DNA of 64,000 bases. Origin: Streptomyces sp. R302 (GTDB lineage Bacteria > Actinomycetota > Actinomycetes > Streptomycetales > Streptomycetaceae). The notes under the pieces were generated by a model. That model saw nothing but the letters and a program-made list of their open reading frames with translations, was not told the origin of the DNA and searched no databases. The position numbers and the translations under genes are program-made. The stretch spans positions 372,001 through 436,000 of the forward strand of contig NZ_JABBGE010000001.1 of NCBI RefSeq assembly GCF_012927245.1. The letters run 5' to 3'. Positions 11,351-20,550 of this stretch are shown in pieces (the stretch's first letter is position 1; each line of letters opens with the position of its first letter).

Positions 11351-13897
11351 TCAGTCCTCCAGCGCGTCGCACTCCTGCGCCCGCAGCGCGCGGGCCAGGT
11401 CGTCGCGGGACTCCAGGACGAGGCGGCGAAGGGCCGGGGCCGCGTCCGCGTGCTCCTTCAGCCAGGCGTCGGTGGCCGCCAGGGTCTCCGGGCGGTCCTG
11501 GTGCGCCGGGAAGAGCCCGCGCACCACGGTCATGCCGATCTGGATCGACCGCTCGGCCCAGATCCGCTCGATCGCCGCGAAGTACTTCTCCGCGTACGGG
11601 GCGGTCAGCTCGCGCTGCGAGGGCTGCGCGAAACCGGCGATGACCGCGCTGACCAGCGCGTTCGACAGGGTGTCCGACTCGACGACCTGCGCCCACGCCT
11701 GCGCCTTGACGGCCGCCGAGGGCCGGGCGGCGAGCAGCCGCACCTGGTGGCGCTTGCCGCTGGCGGTGTCGTCCCTGGCGAGCTCCTCGTCGATGCGCGT
11801 CTCGTCGGCCCGGCCGTACTCGGCGAGCGGGGAGAGCAGCGCCCAGCGCAGCTCCTGGTCGACGTCGAGGCCGTCGATCCGGGCGGTGCCGGCGAGCAGC
11901 CCCTCCAGGAGCTGGAGGTCGGCGTCGGAGGAGGCGGTCGCGGCGAGGAAGCGGGCCCAGGTCAGCTGGTGCTCGCTGCCCGGCTCGGCGAGCCGCAGCT
12001 CGCGCAGTCCGCCCTCGGCGAGCTGCCGTCCGCCCTCGGCGCGCCACGCGGGGGCCGCGTAGTGGGTGACGGCGGTCCGCGCCCAGGCGTGCACCATCTG
12101 GAGGACGCCGATGTCGGTCTCGCGGCCGGCGAAGGCGAGGACGGCGGCGACGAAGTCACGGGCCGGCATGAGCCCGTCCCGGGTCAGGTTCCACAGCGCC
12201 GACCAGCACAGGGCGCGGGCCAGCGGGTCGGTGATGGAGCCGAGGTGCTCGCGGAGGGTGTCGAGGGAGCGCTCGTCGAAGCGGACCTTGCAGTAGGTGA
12301 GGTCGTCGTCGTTGACGAGGATCAGGTCCGGCCGCTCGCTGCCGGCGAGGCCGTCGACGACCGTGCGGGGCCCGGCGACGTCGGTCTCCACGCGCGCGTA
12401 CCGCACGAGCGCGCCGTCGGTGAGCCGGTAGAGGCCGACCGCGATCCGGTGCGGGCGGAGCTCGGCGCCCTCCTGGAGGACGGCGAGCTCGGTGACGCGG
12501 CCCTCGGCGTCGTAGGTGACCTCGGGGGCGAGGACGTTGACGCCGGAGGTCTGGAGCCAGGACTTCGACCAGGCCTTCATGTCACGCCCCGAGGTCTCCT
12601 CCAGGACGGACAGCAGGTCGTTCAGGCGGGTGTTGCCGTAGGCGTGGCGCTTGAAGTAGCGGCGGGCGCCCTCCAGGAAGGCGTCCCGGCCGGCGTAGGC
12701 GACGAGCTGCTTGAGGACGGAGGCGCCCTTGGCGTAGGTGATGCCGTCGAAGTTGAGCTTGGCGTCCTCCAGGTCGTGGATGTCGGCCGTGATCGGGTGG
12801 GTGGAGGGCAGCTGGTCGGCGCGGTAGGCCCACGCCTTGCGGTTGTTGGCGAAGGTGACCCAGCTGTCGGTGAAGCGGGTGGCCTCGGCGAGCGAGAAGG
12901 AGCCCATGAAGTCGGCGAAGGACTCCTTCAGCCACAGGTCGTCCCACCAGGCCATGGTGACGAGGTCGCCGAACCACATGTGGGCCATCTCGTGCAGGAT
13001 CGTGTTGGCGCGCCGCTCGTACGCCGCCTGGGTGACCTTGCCCCGGTGGATGTACTCCTCGGTGAAGGTGACCATGCCGGGGTTCTCCATGGCGCCGAGG
13101 TTGTACTCGGGCACGAAGGCCTGGTCGTACTTGCCGAAGGGGTACGGGTAGTCGAAGTTGTCGTGGAAGAAGTCGAAGCCCTGCTTGGTGATCAGGAAGA
13201 CGTCGTCCGCGTCGAAGTGCCTCGCGAGCCCCTTGCGGCACATCGCGCCGAGCGGGATCTCGACGTCGCCGCGCCGGTAGGTGTCGGTGACGTAGTGGTA
13301 CGGCCCCGCCACCACGCAGGTGATGTACGTGGAGATCGGCGCGGTCTCGGCGAAGCGCCACACTCCGTCGGCGCCCCGCTCGCCGGCGCCGTTGCTCCAC
13401 ACCGTCCACGCGTCGGGCGCGGTCACCTCGAAGCGGTACGGCGCCTTCAGGTCGGGCTGCTCGAAGTTGGCGTAGACCCGGCGGGCGTCGGCCGGCTCGT
13501 ACTGGGTGTACAGGTACACCTCGCCGTCCTCGGGGTCGACGAAGCGGTGCATGCCCTCGCCGGTGCGGCTGTAGGCGCACTGCGCGTCGACGACCAGGAC
13601 GTTCTCGTCGGCCAGGCCGTCCAGGGCGATCCGGGCCCCGTCGAAGACGACCGCCGGGTCGAGCTCCCGACCGTTGAGGGTGACGGCGGTGACCGACGGC
13701 GCGACCAGGTCGGCGAAGGTCGTGTCGCCGTCGCCGGTGCGGCGGAAGCGGATCGTCGTCACCGAGCGGAAGGTGCGTACCGCCTCCGTGGACTCGCCGA
13801 CCGCCGACCGCAGGTCGAGGGCGACCTCGTAGCCGTCGACGGACAGCAGCGCCGCCCGCTCGTGGGCCTCGTCGCGGGACAGGTTCTCACCGGGCAC
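11351..13897 (-). CDS. pepN: aminopeptidase N (complete paralogue)
   Basis: 848-residue M1 zinc metallopeptidase, cytoplasmic. The exopeptidase signature GAMENPG and the zinc motif HEMAH (His302, Glu303, His306) with the downstream Glu in LKESFADF are visible; the C-terminal ERAP1-like helical domain follows. Length is normal for the family. I chose GTG at 13897 (MPGENLSRDEA), because GGAG lies at the right distance and because the paralogue at the left edge starts at the equivalent residue; an ATG 15 codons upstream lacks support. Its retention beside a second pepN suggests different substrates or expression. Confidence 0.95.
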   Translation of the reverse strand: MPGENLSRDEAHERAALLSVDGYEVALDLRSAVGESTEAVRTFRSVTTIRFRRTGDGDTTFADLVAPSVTAVTLNGRELDPAVVFDGARIALDGLADENVLVVDAQCAYSRTGEGMHRFVDPEDGEVYLYTQYEPADARRVYANFEQPDLKAPYRFEVTAPDAWTVWSNGAGERGADGVWRFAETAPISTYITCVVAGPYHYVTDTYRRGDVEIPLGAMCRKGLARHFDADDVFLITKQGFDFFHDNFDYPYPFGKYDQAFVPEYNLGAMENPGMVTFTEEYIHRGKVTQAAYERRANTILHEMAHMWFGDLVTMAWWDDLWLKESFADFMGSFSLAEATRFTDSWVTFANNRKAWAYRADQLPSTHPITADIHDLEDAKLNFDGITYAKGASVLKQLVAYAGRDAFLEGARRYFKRHAYGNTRLNDLLSVLEETSGRDMKAWSKSWLQTSGVNVLAPEVTYDAEGRVTELAVLQEGAELRPHRIAVGLYRLTDGALVRYARVETDVAGPRTVVDGLAGSERPDLILVNDDDLTYCKVRFDERSLDTLREHLGSITDPLARALCWSALWNLTRDGLMPARDFVAAVLAFAGRETDIGVLQMVHAWARTAVTHYAAPAWRAEGGRQLAEGGLRELRLAEPGSEHQLTWARFLAATASSDADLQLLEGLLAGTARIDGLDVDQELRWALLSPLAEYGRADETRIDEELARDDTASGKRHQVRLLAARPSAAVKAQAWAQVVESDTLSNALVSAVIAGFAQPSQRELTAPYAEKYFAAIERIWAERSIQIGMTVVRGLFPAHQDRPETLAATDAWLKEHADAAPALRRLVLESRDDLARALRAQECDALED

Positions 13898-14040
13898 GGT
13901 CACTCCTTCGTGGCGTGTTCGAAACAGCACCGATCCTCCCATGCGTACCTTTCACCGGGCGCACGGGAATGCCGACACGGCCCCCGGGTGTTGCGGCGAG
14001 TCGGCGCGCATCCCCCTTTTCGACCGCCCCGAGGAGTGAC

Positions 14041-14676
14041 ATGTCCGAGAGTAGGACCACCGCAGAGTTCTTCTTCGACCCGCTGTGCCCCTGGGCGTGG
14101 ATGACCTCCCGCTGGATGCTGGAGGTGGAGAAGGTCCGCCCGGTGGACGTGCGCTGGAAGGTGATGAGCCTCGCGGTCCTGAACGAGGACCGGCTGGACG
14201 AGGTCCCCGCCGAGTACCGGGAGATGCTGGAGACCAAGGCCTGGGGCCCGGTCCGGGTGGTCACGGCAGCCCAGCAGCTGCACGGCGACGAGGTCGTCGG
14301 CAAGCTCTACACCGCGCTCGGCACCCGCTTCCACAACAACGGCGAGGGGCCCACCCGCGAGGCCGTCGCCGGCGCGCTGAAGGACGTCGGCCTCCCCGAG
14401 GACCTGGTGGAGTACGCCGACAAGGACACGTACGACACCGAGCTGCGCGCCTCCCACGCGGAGGGCATCGGGAAGGTCGGCCAGGACGTCGGCACCCCGG
14501 TGATCGCGGTGCCCGGCCCGGACGGCGACGAGGTCGCCTTCTTCGGCCCGGTCGTCACCCCCACCCCGCGCGGCGAGGCGGCGGCCCGGCTGTGGGACGG
14601 CACGCTGCTCGTGGCGTCCACCCCGGGCTTCTACGAGATCAAGCGCACGCGGACGGCGGGACCGAGCTTCGAGTAG
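14041..14676 (+). CDS. DsbA-family oxidoreductase, mycothiol-dependent nitroreductase Rv2466c-like
   Basis: 211 residues, thioredoxin-fold DsbA family. It matches the mycobacterial enzyme Rv2466c as I remember it (FDPLCPWAWMTSRW near residue 14-27; AWGPVRV; VGTPVIAV; FFGPV; EIKRTRT near the end). Rv2466c uses a CPWC active site with mycothiol; here the motif reads CPWA, so the resolving cysteine is missing and only the nucleophilic Cys remains. A monothiol mechanism with mycothiol as the second thiol is the natural inference. Start ATG 14041 behind GAGGAGTGAC. Convergent with sodF, sharing a terminator. Confidence 0.9.
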   Translation: MSESRTTAEFFFDPLCPWAWMTSRWMLEVEKVRPVDVRWKVMSLAVLNEDRLDEVPAEYREMLETKAWGPVRVVTAAQQLHGDEVVGKLYTALGTRFHNNGEGPTREAVAGALKDVGLPEDLVEYADKDTYDTELRASHAEGIGKVGQDVGTPVIAVPGPDGDEVAFFGPVVTPTPRGEAAARLWDGTLLVASTPGFYEIKRTRTAGPSFE

Positions 14677-14692
14677 GCGCCCCCCGGCACGG

Positions 14693-14729
14693 AAGAACCC
14701 CCGCGACTCAGGTCGTCGCGGGGGTTCTT
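14693..14729. terminator. bidirectional terminator between the nitroreductase and sodF
   Basis: Perfect 15-bp stem (AAGAACCCCCGCGAC with its complement), loop of 7 nt and a T-rich end on the plus strand. On the minus strand it ends the sodF 3' untranslated region. Confidence 0.9.
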
Positions 14730-14803
14730 CTTTCATCCGCCTGCCCGGTGAAGGTTGAGAAGACGATCACGAGCAGGACGAGCGGGGGCGGGACGAGCGG
14801 GGG
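14693..14803 (-). ncRNA. candidate s-SodF small RNA from the sodF 3' untranslated region
   Basis: In Streptomyces coelicolor a small RNA of about 90 nt is processed from the sodF 3' UTR and silences the nickel superoxide dismutase mRNA (sodN). Here the sodF 3' UTR is about 110 nt, ends in a strong terminator and contains, just before it, CTTCTCAACCTTCACC, which is complementary to a Shine-Dalgarno-like GGTGAAGGTTGAGAAG. This is the right architecture for such an RNA. I cannot see sodN in this window, so pairing is a prediction. Confidence 0.5.
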
Positions 14804-15451
14804 TCAGAACGAGATCAGCGGGACGCTGGCCTTCGCGGCCTGGTAGCGCTTGTTCACGTCCTGCCAGTTGACGACCTGCCACATGGCCTCGATGAAGTCG
14901 ACCTTCTGGTTCTTGTACTGGAGGTAGAAGGCGTGCTCCCAGGCGTCGAAGACCAGGACCGGGACCGAGCCCTGGCCGACGTTGCCCTGGTGGTCGTAGA
15001 CCTGCTCGACGATGAGGCGGCCGCTGACCGGCTCGTAGGCGAGGACGCCCCAGCCGGAGCCCTGGGTGGTCGCCGAGGCCTTGGTCAGCTGGGCCTTGAA
15101 CTTCGCGAAGGAGCCGAAGGACTCGGTGATCGCGTCGGCGAGCTCGCCGACGCCGTCGGCCGCGAGCGGCTCGCCGCCGCCCTCGCCGCCCTTCGGGCTC
15201 GCCATGTTGTTCCAGTAGATGGAGTGGAGGATGTGGCCGGAGAGGTGGAACGCGAGGTTCTTCTCCAGGCCGTTGACCGCTCCCCACTGGTCCTTGTCGC
15301 GGGCCTCCTCCAGCTGCTCCAGGGTGTCGTTCGCGCCCTTGACGTAGGCGGCGTGGTGCTTGTCGTGGTGCAGCTCGATGATCTGCGGATCGATCACCGG
15401 CTCCAGCGCCGCGTAGTCGTACGGCAGCTCCGGAAGTGTGTAGATCGCCAT
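14804..15451 (-). CDS. sodF: iron (Fe/Zn) superoxide dismutase
   Basis: 215 residues. Converts superoxide to hydrogen peroxide and oxygen in the cytoplasm. Starts [18 protein letters not shown], then [14 protein letters not shown] with a metal-ligand His, a second His in [11 protein letters not shown], and [11 protein letters not shown] with Asp and His ligands. The window sequence upstream of the start holds a Nur-like inverted repeat, which fits the known nickel-responsive repression of sodF in Streptomyces. ATG at 15451 was chosen by alignment with the conserved family start. Confidence 0.97.
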   Translation of the reverse strand: MAIYTLPELPYDYAALEPVIDPQIIELHHDKHHAAYVKGANDTLEQLEEARDKDQWGAVNGLEKNLAFHLSGHILHSIYWNNMASPKGGEGGGEPLAADGVGELADAITESFGSFAKFKAQLTKASATTQGSGWGVLAYEPVSGRLIVEQVYDHQGNVGQGSVPVLVFDAWEHAFYLQYKNQKVDFIEAMWQVVNWQDVNKRYQAAKASVPLISF

Positions 15452-15480
15452 GTGTGCCAAGCCCTTCGACCGACTTCTTA

Positions 15481-15497
15481 TTGCAACCTCTATGCAA
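15481..15497. promoter_or_regulatory. Nur-box-like operator of sodF
   Basis: TTGCAA-CCTCT-ATGCAA, 30 nt upstream of the sodF start codon, fits the published Nur consensus as I remember it (TTGCaa-N5-ttGCAA) at 11 of 12 positions. It overlaps a second inverted repeat, GCAAGTGC (15494-15501) with GCACTTGC (15511-15518). Confidence 0.75.
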
Positions 15498-15639
15498 GTG
15501 CAGGCTAACAGCACTTGCGGGAGAAGTTGATCAGTCCCTGGTCCTAGGTCCGCCGTTCTCCCGTCCGCTTCCGCGCGCTCCGCCGAACGGCGGACACCGG
15601 GGCTGTCCCCACCCCTTTCAAGATCAATAACGTGCGGGC

Positions 15640-16539
15640 ATGAAGCTCCCCCTGAGACTCGCCGCCGCCGGTGTCCTCGTCGCCCTGCTCGCCGGTACCG
15701 CCCAGGCCGCCGCCCCCTGGCGCCAGGTCGGCGCGGACGCCCGCAGTGGCGTCAGCGGCCTCGCCGCCGAGGGTGACGGCAGCGGCACCGCCCTCGTCGT
15801 CCACGACAACAAGCGCTCCGGACAGCAGCGCCTCTCCCGGCTCGCGTACGGCGCCGACCCCGCCACCGTCACCCCGCTGACCTGGGACGGGGCCGAACCC
15901 GTCGACCTGGAGGCCGTCGAGGCGATCCCCGGGGCGCCGGGGGAGTACCTCGCCGTCGCCGCGCGCGGGATCGTCTACCGGCTGAGGGTCGCCGGCACCA
16001 CGGCCACGGTCGTCGAGTACACCCCGCTGCCGGCGATCGGCGAGGGCGACGATGTCGAGAGCTTCGCGCTCGTCGCCCGCGACGGCCGGTTCGCCGCCCT
16101 CTGGGCCGACCGCGGCGAGGGCCCCGACCGGCCCGCCACCCTCTACGCCGCCCCGCTCGCCTTCGCCGCCTGGGGCGAGCCGAAGTTCGGCGCCGTCACC
16201 CGGCGCCCCTTCACCGCCCCGTACCCCACGGGCGCGGGGACCCGGCACATCTCCGACATCTCCGTCACCGACTCCGGCCGGATCCTGGTGAGCTCGGCGT
16301 CGGACGCCGGTGACGACGGCCCCTTCGACTCCGCCGTCACCGACGCCGGGCAGGTCGTCCTCACCGCCACCGGCCGGGTACGGATCTCCCTCGCCGCCCG
16401 CCCGGTCCCGCTCGGCACCTTCCCCGGCTACAAGACCGAGGCCGTCGAGTGCCTCCCCGGCACCGGCGACGCCCTCCTCGGCACGGACGACGAGAACCGG
16501 GGCGGACACGTCCGCACGGCGCCCTACTGCGGCGGCTGA
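15640..16539 (+). CDS. secreted protein of unknown function
   Basis: 299 residues with a clear signal peptide ([19 protein letters not shown], cleavage near AQAA). The rest is beta-rich, with repeating strand patterns such as [16 protein letters not shown] and [15 protein letters not shown] that look like a small beta-propeller, and two cysteines near the C-terminus (VECLPG and APYCGG) that could form a disulfide. No enzyme motif recognised. ATG 15640 lacks a Shine-Dalgarno site but follows TAACGT (15628-15633) by six nt, so translation is probably leaderless. Confidence 0.75.
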   Translation: MKLPLRLAAAGVLVALLAGTAQAAAPWRQVGADARSGVSGLAAEGDGSGTALVVHDNKRSGQQRLSRLAYGADPATVTPLTWDGAEPVDLEAVEAIPGAPGEYLAVAARGIVYRLRVAGTTATVVEYTPLPAIGEGDDVESFALVARDGRFAALWADRGEGPDRPATLYAAPLAFAAWGEPKFGAVTRRPFTAPYPTGAGTRHISDISVTDSGRILVSSASDAGDDGPFDSAVTDAGQVVLTATGRVRISLAARPVPLGTFPGYKTEAVECLPGTGDALLGTDDENRGGHVRTAPYCGG

Positions 16540-16555
16540 CCCGGTCCCGTACGCG

Positions 16556-16593
16556 CGAACGCCCCGCCGGTTCCGTGCCCGGCGGGGCGTTCG
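16556..16593. terminator. bidirectional terminator between the secreted protein and the permease
   Basis: Perfect 15-bp stem CGAACGCCCCGCCGG (16556-16570) with its complement at 16579-16593, between two convergent genes. Confidence 0.85.
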
Positions 16594-16613
16594 TACGAGG
16601 AGCGGCGGAGGGC

Positions 16614-18044
16614 TCAGACCCTCTCGGCCTCGGTCCCGACCGCCTTCTCGCGGGTCCTCTGGAGCGCGAAGCCGACGACGGCGAGGCCGAGCGTCAGCGC
16701 GCCCGTCGCGTACAGCTGGATCCGGGTGCCCTCCTCGCGGGCCATCAGGAAGAAGATCGCGGCCATGCCGGCCAGCGCCACCCAGGTCAGTACCGGGAAG
16801 GCCCACATCTTCACGACCAGCTTCTCCGGCTCCTCGCGCTCGGTGCGGCGGCGCAGCACCAGCTGGGAGGCGGCGATGAAGAACCAGACGACGAGGATGA
16901 TCGCGCCGATCGTGTTGAGCAGCCAGACGAACGCCTTGTCCGGCGACCAGTAGCTCAGCAGGACGGCGCCGAAGCCCACGACCGAGGAGGCCAGCACCGC
17001 CGGGCGCGGCACGCCGCCGGAGGTGCGGCCCAGCGCCTGCGGGCCCTGGCCGCGGCCGACCAGCGAGCGGGCCATGCGGGAGGCGCCGTAGATGTTGGCG
17101 TTCATCGCGGAGAGCAGGGCGACCAGGACGACCACGTTCATGATCTGGCCGGCGGACTCGATGCCCAGGTGGTCGAGGGTGGCGACGTACGGGCCCTTCT
17201 CGACGACCGCCGGGTCGTTCCACGGAACGAGGGTGACGATGACCGCCATCGAGCCGATGTAGAAGAGCGCGATGCGCCACATCGCCGTACGGACCGCCTT
17301 GGCGACGCCCTGCACCGGGTGCTCGGACTCGGCGGCCGCGATGGTGACCGTCTCCAGGCCGCCGTACGCGAAGACGGAGGCGAGCAGGCCGACGATCAGG
17401 CCCTCGGAGCCGTGCGGGAAGAAGCCGCCGTCGCCGGTGAGGTTGGCGGCGCCGGGGGCGTCGGTGCCGGGCAGGACGCCGGCGATGGCGAGCACGCCGA
17501 TGCCGAGGAAGAGGACGATCGCGCCGACCTTCAGCGCGGCGAACCAGAACTCGAACTCGCCGAAGTTCTTCACCGCGGCCAGGTTGGTGCCGCAGAAGAC
17601 CAGCATGAAGAGCGCCACCCAGGCCCACGCGGGGGTGCCCGGGAACCAGCCCGTCATGATGTTCGCGGCGCCGATGCCCTCCAGGCCGACGGCCACGCAG
17701 AGCAGGAACCAGAAGGCCCAGCCGGCGGTGAAGCCGGCCCAGGGGCCGAAGGCGCGCTCGGCGTGGACGGAGAAGGAGCCGGAGGCGGGGTTGGCCGCCG
17801 ACATCTCGCCGAGCATCCGCATCACCAGCATGACGAGCACGCCGGAGATCGCGTAGGCGACGACGATCGAGGGGCCGGCGGCGGCGATGCCGGCGCCGGA
17901 GCCGACGAAGAGGCCGGCGCCGATGACGCCGCCGAGGGCGATCATCGACAGATGGCGCTGCTTGAGGCCATGGGAGAGGCCCTCGGCGGGAGCGGCGGTG
18001 CCGCCCTCGCGGTCGGCCTGCGCGGGCGCGGTGGTCCGGGACAT
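16614..18044 (-). CDS. amino-acid permease, APC superfamily (paralogue 1)
   Basis: 476 residues, about 12 membrane segments. The amino-acid permease signature near the N-terminus, LSMIALGGVIGAGLFVGSGA, and FGEFEFWFAALKVGAI in the middle are typical of the GABA/aromatic/basic amino-acid permease subgroup (proton symport across the cytoplasmic membrane). Substrate cannot be told. Starts at ATG 18044. A second permease of the same type lies directly upstream in the same direction, 116 bp away, and a third at 20551, so this is a local gene family. Confidence 0.93.
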   Translation of the reverse strand: MSRTTAPAQADREGGTAAPAEGLSHGLKQRHLSMIALGGVIGAGLFVGSGAGIAAAGPSIVVAYAISGVLVMLVMRMLGEMSAANPASGSFSVHAERAFGPWAGFTAGWAFWFLLCVAVGLEGIGAANIMTGWFPGTPAWAWVALFMLVFCGTNLAAVKNFGEFEFWFAALKVGAIVLFLGIGVLAIAGVLPGTDAPGAANLTGDGGFFPHGSEGLIVGLLASVFAYGGLETVTIAAAESEHPVQGVAKAVRTAMWRIALFYIGSMAVIVTLVPWNDPAVVEKGPYVATLDHLGIESAGQIMNVVVLVALLSAMNANIYGASRMARSLVGRGQGPQALGRTSGGVPRPAVLASSVVGFGAVLLSYWSPDKAFVWLLNTIGAIILVVWFFIAASQLVLRRRTEREEPEKLVVKMWAFPVLTWVALAGMAAIFFLMAREEGTRIQLYATGALTLGLAVVGFALQRTREKAVGTEAERV

Positions 18045-18160
18045 GGGCAACCCTGTTCATCGGCTGAGACGCGGAGGGAAGGCCACAGTCTGGGTGCCCG
18101 CACCGCTCAGAGGGAACAGGTGTCCGCTATACGGGCACTACCTTCACACAAGGTGAAGAT

Positions 18161-19615
18161 TCAGTTCCGTTTCGTCGCGGGCGTCGCGGACGAGCGGGCC
18201 GCCCGCGACGCCCGCACCTCGCGCAGCCACGCCACGAGCAGCACCGCCGCCGTCGCCCCCGCCGACCACAGCACCTGCGGCCGCGCCCCGTCGTCGGTGA
18301 GCATCAGGACGAGCACCGCGCCCATCGCCGCCAGCGCCGTCCACGTCAGCCACGGGAAGCCCCACATCCGCAGCGTCAGCGTCCGGGGCGCCTCCCGCTC
18401 GATCCTCGGCCGCAGCCGCAGCTGCGACACCGCGATCAGCGCCCACACGAAGAGCAGCACCGCGCCGACCGCGTTGAGCATGTAGAGGAAGACGGAATCC
18501 GGCCACTTCAGATTGAGGAGCACGGAGACGAAGCCGAAGGCCACCGAGGCGAGCACCGCCCGCCGCGGCACCCCGCCCCCCGACACCCTCAGCAGCCCCT
18601 TCGGGGCCTCGCCGCGCTCGGCCAGCGAGAAGACCATCCGGGAGGAGCCGTACAGATTGGCGTTGAGCGCCGAGAGCAGCGCCACGAAGACCACCACGTT
18701 CATGATCTGGCCCGCGCCCGGCACCCCGATCGCGTCGAGCACCGCCACGTACGGCGACTCGCCCGGCACCATCGACGTCCACGGCAGCAGGGTCACGATC
18801 ACCAGCATCGAACCCACGTAGAAGAGGAGGATCCGCCACACGGCGCTGCGCACCGCCCGCGCCACGTTCCGCGCCGGGTCCTCCGACTCGGCGGCGGCGA
18901 TCGTGACGACCTCCAGGCCGCCGAAGGCGAAGACCACGGCGAGCACCCCGGAGGTCACCCCGGACCAGCCGTTCGGCAGGAAACCGCCCTGCCCGGTCAG
19001 GTTCGCGAGCCCGACCGGATCGCCGGAGGAGATCGGCGCCGTCGGCAGCAGGCCGACGATCGCGAGCGCGCCGAGGGCCAGGAAGAGCACGATCGCACCG
19101 ACCTTCAGCGCCGCGAACCAGAACTCGAACTCGCCGAAGTTCTTCACCGCCGCCAGGTTGGCCAGGGTGAAGACGACCATGAAGAGCAGCACCCAGCCCC
19201 ACTGCGGCACCCCCGGCACCCAGCCGTGCGCGATCCGCGCCGCGCCCGTCGCCTCCACGGCGAGGACGACGACCAGCAGGAACCAGTACAGCCAGCCCAC
19301 CGAGAACCCGGCCCAGCGGCCGAGCGCCCGCTCCGCGTGCACCGAGAACGCGCCGGACGCGGGCATCGCCGCCGACATCTCGCCCAGCATCCGCATCACC
19401 AGCATCGCGAGCGCGCCCGCGATCAGGTACGAGAGCACGATGCCGGGCCCGGCCACCGCGATGCCCGCGCCCGAGCCGACGAAGAGGCCGGCGCCGATGA
19501 CCCCGCCGAGCCCGAGCATCGTCAGATGACGCTGCTTCAGGCCGTGCGAGAGCGGCTCCGGTTCGGTGAGCGGGGTGAGCTGGGTGGGCGGGGTGGACGG
19601 TGCCGCGTCGCGCAT
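18161..19615 (-). CDS. amino-acid permease, APC superfamily (paralogue 2)
   Basis: 484 residues, about 12 membrane segments, same subgroup as its downstream neighbour: LTMLGLGGVIGAGLFVGSGA near residue 40 and the shared NLAAVKNFGEFEFWFAALKV. I chose ATG 19615 (MRDAAPSTPP); it has no clear ribosome site, so a start further upstream (as far as GTG 19735) remains possible, but that extension is unlike the family. Divergent from bioY across about 260 bp. Confidence 0.9.
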   Translation of the reverse strand: MRDAAPSTPPTQLTPLTEPEPLSHGLKQRHLTMLGLGGVIGAGLFVGSGAGIAVAGPGIVLSYLIAGALAMLVMRMLGEMSAAMPASGAFSVHAERALGRWAGFSVGWLYWFLLVVVLAVEATGAARIAHGWVPGVPQWGWVLLFMVVFTLANLAAVKNFGEFEFWFAALKVGAIVLFLALGALAIVGLLPTAPISSGDPVGLANLTGQGGFLPNGWSGVTSGVLAVVFAFGGLEVVTIAAAESEDPARNVARAVRSAVWRILLFYVGSMLVIVTLLPWTSMVPGESPYVAVLDAIGVPGAGQIMNVVVFVALLSALNANLYGSSRMVFSLAERGEAPKGLLRVSGGGVPRRAVLASVAFGFVSVLLNLKWPDSVFLYMLNAVGAVLLFVWALIAVSQLRLRPRIEREAPRTLTLRMWGFPWLTWTALAAMGAVLVLMLTDDGARPQVLWSAGATAAVLLVAWLREVRASRAARSSATPATKRN

Positions 19616-19878
19616 GGTGGGGGGACTCGTGCTCTGGGAGTGGTGGGACTTTATAGAGACCCCACAGTCTCTCCGCTGACCGACCCTTGACGCAAAAGGG
19701 ACCAGAAGTTGTCTTTCACCAGTGACAAGCGTCACGTGGCGTGTGCTGCCCTCCCGGCTCTTTGTCGGAAACCGATGAAGCCCCGGCCCGAGGCTTTGTC
19801 GGCGGCTGACGGTGATCGGCCGCTCACTCCTGGCATAGCGTCGACCTGTCCCGACCCCCTCACCCCCGCGGAGTACCG
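19616..19878. promoter_or_regulatory. divergent promoter region, permease 2 / bioY
   Basis: 263 bp without a gene. It contains GTGAC-aagc-GTCAC (an inverted repeat around 19722-19735) and, 27 nt before bioY, TAGCGT as a possible -10 box. I found no recognisable BioQ or BirA site. Confidence 0.35.
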
Positions 19879-20472
19879 ATGAGCACCGCCGCCGCCCCCG
19901 TCCGCACCCTCCGTGCGGGCACCGTCCTGGCCGACCTCCTCCCGTCGAGCCGCGTCCGCGACGTCGCCCTCGTCGTCGGCGGCGCCGCCCTCACCGGCCT
20001 GGCCGCGCAGCTCACCGTCCCGGTCCCCGGCTCGCCGGTCCCGGTCTCCGGCCAGACCTTCGCCGCCCTGCTCGTCGGCACCGCCCTCGGCGCCCGCCGC
20101 GGCTTCCTCTCCCTCGCCCTGTACGCCGTCGTCGGCATGGCGGGCGTCCCGTGGTTCGCGCAGGCGAGCTCCGGCTACGCGATGCCGTCCTTCGGCTACA
20201 TCCTCGGCATGCTGCTCGCCGCCACCGTCGTCGGCGCCCTCGCCCGCCGCGGCGCCGACCGCTCGGTCCTGCGCACCGCCGGCACCATGGTCCTCGGCTC
20301 CGCGATCATCTACGCGGTCGGCGTGCCCTACCTGGCCCTCGCCACCGGCATGACCCTCGGCCAGGCGGTCGCCGCCGGCCTGACGCCCTTCCTCATCGGC
20401 GACGCCCTCAAGGCCGCCCTCGCCATGGGCGCCCTCCCGGCCGCCTGGAAGCTCGTCGGCCGCAAGGGCTGA
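19879..20472 (+). CDS. bioY: biotin transporter BioY (ECF substrate-binding component)
   Basis: 197 residues, about six membrane segments. BioY binds biotin in the membrane and works alone or with the ECF ATPase/transmembrane module, which is not encoded nearby. Family stretches: VPGSPVPVSGQTFAALLVG, GARRGFLSLALYAVVG, GVPWFA, SFGYILGM and FLIGDALKAALA. Start ATG 19879. Single gene flanked by permeases transcribed the other way; no biotin biosynthesis genes are in the window. Confidence 0.95.
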   Translation: MSTAAAPVRTLRAGTVLADLLPSSRVRDVALVVGGAALTGLAAQLTVPVPGSPVPVSGQTFAALLVGTALGARRGFLSLALYAVVGMAGVPWFAQASSGYAMPSFGYILGMLLAATVVGALARRGADRSVLRTAGTMVLGSAIIYAVGVPYLALATGMTLGQAVAAGLTPFLIGDALKAALAMGALPAAWKLVGRKG

Positions 20473-20500
20473 CGCCTCCGGAGCCGTACGCGTACGCGAA

Positions 20501-20533
20501 GGGCCCGCCGCTCCTCCCCAGAGCGGCGGGCCC
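20501..20533. terminator. bidirectional terminator between bioY and permease 3
   Basis: 12-bp stem GGGCCCGCCGCT / AGCGGCGGGCCC with a 9-nt loop, between convergent genes. Confidence 0.85.
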
Positions 20534-20550
20534 ATTCCCGTACGGCGTGT

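Noticed and set aside
10265..14104. 1279-codon plus-strand frame antisense to pepN and the AbiEi-like gene
   Set aside because: Same low-complexity shadow pattern; the minus-strand genes have complete catalytic motifs.
19616..19878. BioQ/BirA operator at bioY
   Set aside because: No matching dyad seen; only a weak -10 box.
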